NCBI RefSeq assembly: GCF_000002865.3
Contig: NW_001865040.1
Span: forward strand, 2,081,226 to 2,145,225
Source: Monosiga brevicollis MX1
Taxonomy: Eukaryota > Opisthokonta > Choanoflagellata > Craspedida > Salpingoecidae
Direction of reading: 5' to 3'
Length of the DNA stretch: 64,000 nucleotides
Shown: piece after piece, positions 59,641-64,000 of the stretch
How the letters are laid out: the number at the start of each line of letters is the position of its first letter
Position numbering within the stretch: the first letter of the stretch is position 1
Program-made: the position numbers and the translations under genes
The notes under the pieces: model-generated
Told to the model about the DNA's origin: nothing
Databases searched by the model: none
Seen by the model: the letters and a program-made list of their open reading frames with translations, nothing else

Positions 59641-62600
59641 CTAAAAGCTGTTGCCCAGATGATCAAAGTCCAAACAGCTGTAAAAAAGCAAGTAGGCAGC
59701 ATTGGAGCAGACCTGGCTCTCGGGCATTGGGCTCACGGCCGAGTCATCAAACTTATACCACCTGCAAGCGACAAAAATGTGAACCATGAGCTCAACTCGA
59801 AGGAAAAGGTCCACAAGGATCAGTCTTGATAACTACAAGACCTACCGACGGGACTGGAAGTCTCGGCAAAAGGCAATATAGTGTCCTCCACTCATGTTGC
59901 CGTAGTGATTTGACACGCCAAAGAGCTTGTAATCGCGCTTCTGCTCCTGAAGTTTCGGATTCTGCATCCCACACACACACACACACGCGCGCGAGCGCGC
60001 GCGCCAGAAACCCCGTCAAGTCACATGAGATTGACCATACAACAAACAACGGCACATCCACTAGCGCGCGTGTGCAGAGCTGATCATGGGTAAAAAAAGG
60101 CCAAAGTGCGACATACAGCCACGCCGTCTTGAATTTTCAGGTTTGTCAAAGGAAAATCAACCTGTCAGCCACGTATTGGAAAGTACCCCACGTCCCATAT
60201 GGTAAGCGATTGATACCGTGAAGAAATTGAGATGAGAAGTAGACGCAGGGCATGTGAGCCCGTGATTGGCAAGTGGTACGCACCCGAGTCGACAGCTTGT
60301 CGCGAAAAGGGCCCGAGAACGTGAAGCGCTTGAGATGAATCATTAGCAAGGGAGGCAAGCGCCAAATGCTCAGTGTTTTGGACGCATCCCGGGCGCATTT
60401 ACACTTGGGACAGCGCCTATAAATAGTGACCACTGTTTTGAGCAACATACTGGCATGCGTTCGAATGGAAGATGCCCAACGGCAAGAGAACCTCTCGACG
60501 AGACAAAGTACAAACGATGACCAATGCTTGAACTTTGCAGAATTGTCGCACGTACCAGCCATTGACGCGCTCTGCACGGACAAACTCTTGCAAACAAGCC
60601 CGAATATCCACACTGGGATTGGCTGGAATAGGAAGCGTGAGAAACATGAATGGAGAAAAGTTGAGCGACTCGTGGCCGCAAGTCAAGCAGCGCATCGCGC
60701 TTCGATATTGGCCTTGGAAAAGGTCCACAATGATAGAGTTGTGGCGTGTCAGATACTCATTCCAGGCCTTGTCTGCGGCCAGGTGATCGGGCATGCCATC
60801 CAACTCGAGCTCTTGCATTACCGGCTGAAAGATGCGCCCCAGTGCACCACAATTTGAGCCCGAAGTGAGACCATGCATGGAGTCGCCAGCCATTGCAATG
60901 CTGACTGATCCAACAGGCAGCGGTCAGCAAACACGTGCGCCAATTCAGTACGTTGCAATCACAAACCTTCTTCCGAACGCGATTCAAGTCCTCATGCAAG
61001 CCATCCAGGAAGAAGGAAGCAAACTCCTGAGCATCCTGCTGTTGAGTGCCCTCAAACTGCGGCGCAAAGGAAGCCAGCGTAGCCTTGAAAAACTTGGGCG
61101 CCAAATAGCGATAACAGCGCTTGTTCAACTCGACCACAAGCGCCGAATATTCTTCGGCTAGCTCGCCCTTGCACCCCATGGGATTGGTGCGGTTGAGGTC
61201 CTTGCGATAGCGACCCTGGCGCAAGTAAGAGCGACATGAGACCCATGGCTGTGCGCCGACCAACGCTCCAGTCGATAAGAAGGCGAGGCGCACATGCGCC
61301 AACGCAAAATCAGAAAAGGCGTGCAGGGCCGTTCGTCTTACTTGGGTAAAGTACATGGTCAATGGACGCGCATAAAGAAGACACTGAAGAACACTGTTCA
61401 TGAAGCACGTGTTACCCAAGTTGCGCAGACCTAGTCCAATACCAGCCCACAATCGCGCAAAAAGGGTGTCAGCATAAGTCCATAGCCTAGGCTATTAAAA
61501 TCCATGCCGAGAGGCTGCGCAAATGTGGCTGCCAGCGCCTCCAATCTTACCAGGCAATGACGTGCCCACAGCGTGGACAACTTGCATACTGTCCATGCGT
61601 GCTTTGCGAAAGGCTGGGTGTGACCTATGATGAGTTCAAAATGACATAGGCCAACCATTGCGCGCACATGTACACGAGAGAGCGTATATATCCATGAGAG
61701 GAAGCGGTGAAGACTTGCGATGAAACCTCACTCAACGCGCTGAACAACGTAAAGGTCATGACACTGTGACACTGTGAACCCTTTCGAAACCTTGGGGTGG
61801 AAAGAGAGCCCTGACACAGACTCAAGTACGAGCAATAGCAAAGAGCGCACATACCGGCCCGACAAGGCCCCATCGGGCTTGGTACTGCGATCAATGAGTG
61901 GGCGCGCAGCCGCAGGAGCTGCGCGCGCGCTGGGTTGAGGCGCCGGGCGCGCTGGCATGGACATGGCTGCGTTGGTGGGTGCCTGGGGTTTGGGGGCTGG
62001 GCGCGATGGTGGCACGGCACTTGATGGCGCTGCCGATAAAGGCGATGGCGATGCGGCGCTCAAGTCGGCCCTGCCTTGACTGGGCGGCCGAGCTGGAGAC
62101 GTCGATGCACCCGGCTTTGGAGCACGCCGTGCCTCGGCAGCGAGCTTTTGGGCCCTTTGTAGTTGCCCAATTTTGTCATGATGCTGCCGCTCCAGGGCCG
62201 ACAATTTGACTTGGGCGTCTTGATCAGAGCGAGCCAACTCTTGCTCAAGACGCTGAATAGAGGACGCGGCTGCTTGAAAATCAGCTTCAATCTTGGCTCG
62301 GCGTTGGCGCTCGAGCTGAAGGGCCTGTTGCTCACGTGCTCGAGCTGCAGCTTGCTCGGCTTCGCGTTGACGTGCCGCATGCAAGTCGGCTTCCAATTCT
62401 TCACGTTTACGTCGCTCGAGCTCTTCAAGCTCCCGTTGCCGTTGCTGCTGGACGGCTTCAGCCCGTCGCGCACGGGCCTCCTCAACTTCTTGACGCTTGG
62501 CCAACAAGGCAGCTTCGGCCTCGGCAACGGCTTTACGCCGGGCCAAATCCTCAGCCTCTTGGCGTCGTTGGGCCTCAACTTCTGCTTGCCGTCGTGCTTC

Positions 62601-63338
62601 TTCCTCCTTGGCGCGCTCTTTTGCCTCAGCCTCACGCTCACGCTCCAGCTAGGATGTTATACGCAGACAAGATTGAGGTGGGAAAGGGGTAGTTGAAACA
62701 CACACACACACACACACACATACACATACACATACACACGATGCATCTCTTCCTTGCACAGCGAAAATTACGTGGCAAGGGCTTATGAGAGAACCATCGA
62801 GCAGGGGTGGGCCGTACCTCAAGTTTACGCTGGCGTTCCCTGGCCAGAGCAGCCTCGCGAGCCTGACGCTCGCGCTCAATCTGCTCGGCAGCTGCGCGAC
62901 GTTGACGCTCAAGCTGGGCGCGCTCAGCCTCAATACTTGCAATAGTGGGAACATCACCATTGACAAAGGGATCGACGGTCTCGACGTCTGCTTTGCGCTT
63001 GGAGGGTGGGCCCGTACAAAAGGCCTCGTACAGGCTGTGAAACTCCTCAAAACCACCCTTGAGTAGTTTGATAGGACATTGCAGCGCCTTGCCTCCGTGG
63101 AATTTCATCAGCGCATCCTAGTCACGCATTGATGATTGTCAAGAGTAGCAGGCCGCCCGAGGCTGAAGCAAGACGACAAGTTCGACCCAGCCGAGTGAAT
63201 GTGCGCTGTATAACGCGGACGTACCAAAAGATGCGTGGCAGCAGGAGGCAAAGTGCCGTCGGACGTCACTAGAATGACGAATTCAGCCTCATGGCGCCAA
63301 GCAAATTCGGCAGCCCCAGAGCGAGCCACTTTTTGCAC
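59641..63338 (-). CDS. USP8: USP8-like deubiquitinase (N-terminus beyond the gap)
   Basis: Eleven minus-strand exons are visible (63225-63338, 62818-63117, 61855-62648, 61551-61613, 61342-61486, 60967-61215, 60556-60824, 60284-60416, 60117-60161, 59846-59961, 59641-59761), giving 782 codons in frame. The first two encode a rhodanese-like fold (EFVILVTSDGT, LLKGGFEEFHSLYEAF) without an obvious catalytic Cys. Then comes a long Glu/Arg/Ala/Gln-rich coiled coil and a Pro-rich segment, and finally a USP catalytic domain with the Cys box LRNLGNTCFMNS, two Cys-pair zinc strands (CLTCGHES, CPKCKC), HLKRF and the His box SNHYGNMSGGHYIAF. The domain order matches USP8/UBPY, which deubiquitinates endosomal cargo and ESCRT-0. 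The N-terminal MIT/dimerisation part would lie in or beyond the run of N. Confidence 0.88.
62698..62742. repeat. (CA)n tract in a USP8-like intron
   Basis: About 20 CA units with TACACA interruptions lie in the intron between the rhodanese-coding exon and the coiled-coil exon. Confidence 0.85.
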
Positions 63339-63413
63339 CTATGTCGTCAAGTGTCACAAGAGAAAAAGAATAAGCATGGATGTGGCTGAGCGTGTTTGCC
63401 CCAGACGGTTTTT

Positions 63414-63543
<130 letters not shown>

Positions 63544-64000
63544 NNNNNNNNNNNNNNNNNNNNNNNNNNNNNNNNNNNNNNNNNNNNNNNNNNNNNNNNN
63601 NNNNNNNNNNNNNNNNNNNNNNNNNNNNNNNNNNNNNNNNNNNNNNNNNNNNNNNNNNNNNNNNNNNNNNNNNNNNNNNNNNNNNNNNNNNNNNNNNNNN
63701 NNNNNNNNNNNNNNNNNNNNNNNNNNNNNNNNNNNNNNNNNNNNNNNNNNNNNNNNNNNNNNNNNNNNNNNNNNNNNNNNNNNNNNNNNNNNNNNNNNNN
63801 NNNNNNNNNNNNNNNNNNNNNNNNNNNNNNNNNNNNNNNNNNNNNNNNNNNNNNNNNNNNNNNNNNNNNNNNNNNNNNNNNNNNNNNNNNNNNNNNNNNN
63901 NNNNNNNNNNNNNNNNNNNNNNNNNNNNNNNNNNNNNNNNNNNNNNNNNNNNNNNNNNNNNNNNNNNNNNNNNNNNNNNNNNNNNNNNNNNNNNNNNNNN
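63544..64000. other. assembly gap (N run) to window end
   Basis: 457 unknown bases follow a (CT)n tract. The 5' part of the USP8-like gene is hidden here or beyond. Confidence 0.99.

Overview
This window looks like nuclear DNA from a unicellular relative of animals, most likely a choanoflagellate, and its gene content fits Monosiga brevicollis best. The organism call is inference. It rests on dense gene packing, many short GT-AG introns (mostly about 70-250 nt), animal-type genes (a transmembrane cadherin with a cytoplasmic SH2 domain, trichoplein, TBCCD1, POC1, USP8, a class I myosin of the MYO1E/F type) and genes lost in vertebrates (alternative oxidase, large NAD-dependent glutamate dehydrogenase, a CofD/YvcK-like protein). 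I saw no virus-like element, transposon, rRNA, tRNA or CRISPR array. There are two runs of N (29472-29789 and 63544-64000), both beside (CT)n tracts.

Layout. 1-7.0 kb: SH2 cadherin (+). 8.1-10.2 kb: POC1 (-), divergent from TBCCD1 (+, 10.9-14.3 kb). 15.5-20.1 kb: myosin I (+), convergent with an MBOAT/wax-synthase-like acyltransferase (-, 20.3-21.4 kb). 21.7-23.7 kb: RFC2 (-), divergent from a nucleotidyltransferase-glucuronokinase fusion (+, 24.4-27.7 kb). 27.9-29.2 kb: Msp1/ATAD1 AAA ATPase (-). 30.0-31.9 kb: MRG15 (+). 32-33.5 kb: weakly supported small exons. 33.6-35.3 kb: unrecognised coiled-coil protein (-), divergent from a CofD/YvcK-like protein (+, 35.7-38.2 kb). 39.1-43.8 kb: NAD-GDH (+), convergent with AOX (-, 44.2-45.4 kb). 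46.5-51.0 kb: peroxisomal multifunctional enzyme HSD17B4 (-). 51.2-54.6 kb: trichoplein TCHP (-). 55.3-56.9 kb: DHHC palmitoyltransferase (-), divergent from POLR2C/RPB3 (+, 57.5-59.2 kb). 59.6-63.3 kb and beyond: USP8-like deubiquitinase (-), whose N-terminus lies past the terminal gap.

Exons were read by eye from splice sites, reading-frame phase and similarity to remembered family sequences. Every complete multi-exon model given as an exact length closes in frame. Boundaries may be off by a base or so, and UTRs were not defined.

Functional threads: adhesion coupled to phosphotyrosine signalling (cadherin-SH2); actin and membrane (myosin I); centriole and basal body (POC1, TBCCD1, TCHP); mitochondria (AOX, GDH, Msp1); peroxisomal beta-oxidation (HSD17B4); sugar-nucleotide salvage (glucuronokinase fusion); chromatin, transcription and replication (MRG15, RPB3, RFC2); protein modification (DHHC, USP8). 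The most interesting items are the cadherin tail, the glucuronokinase fusion, an extra Cys-pair exon in USP8, and the strand-polarised poly(T) runs in introns.
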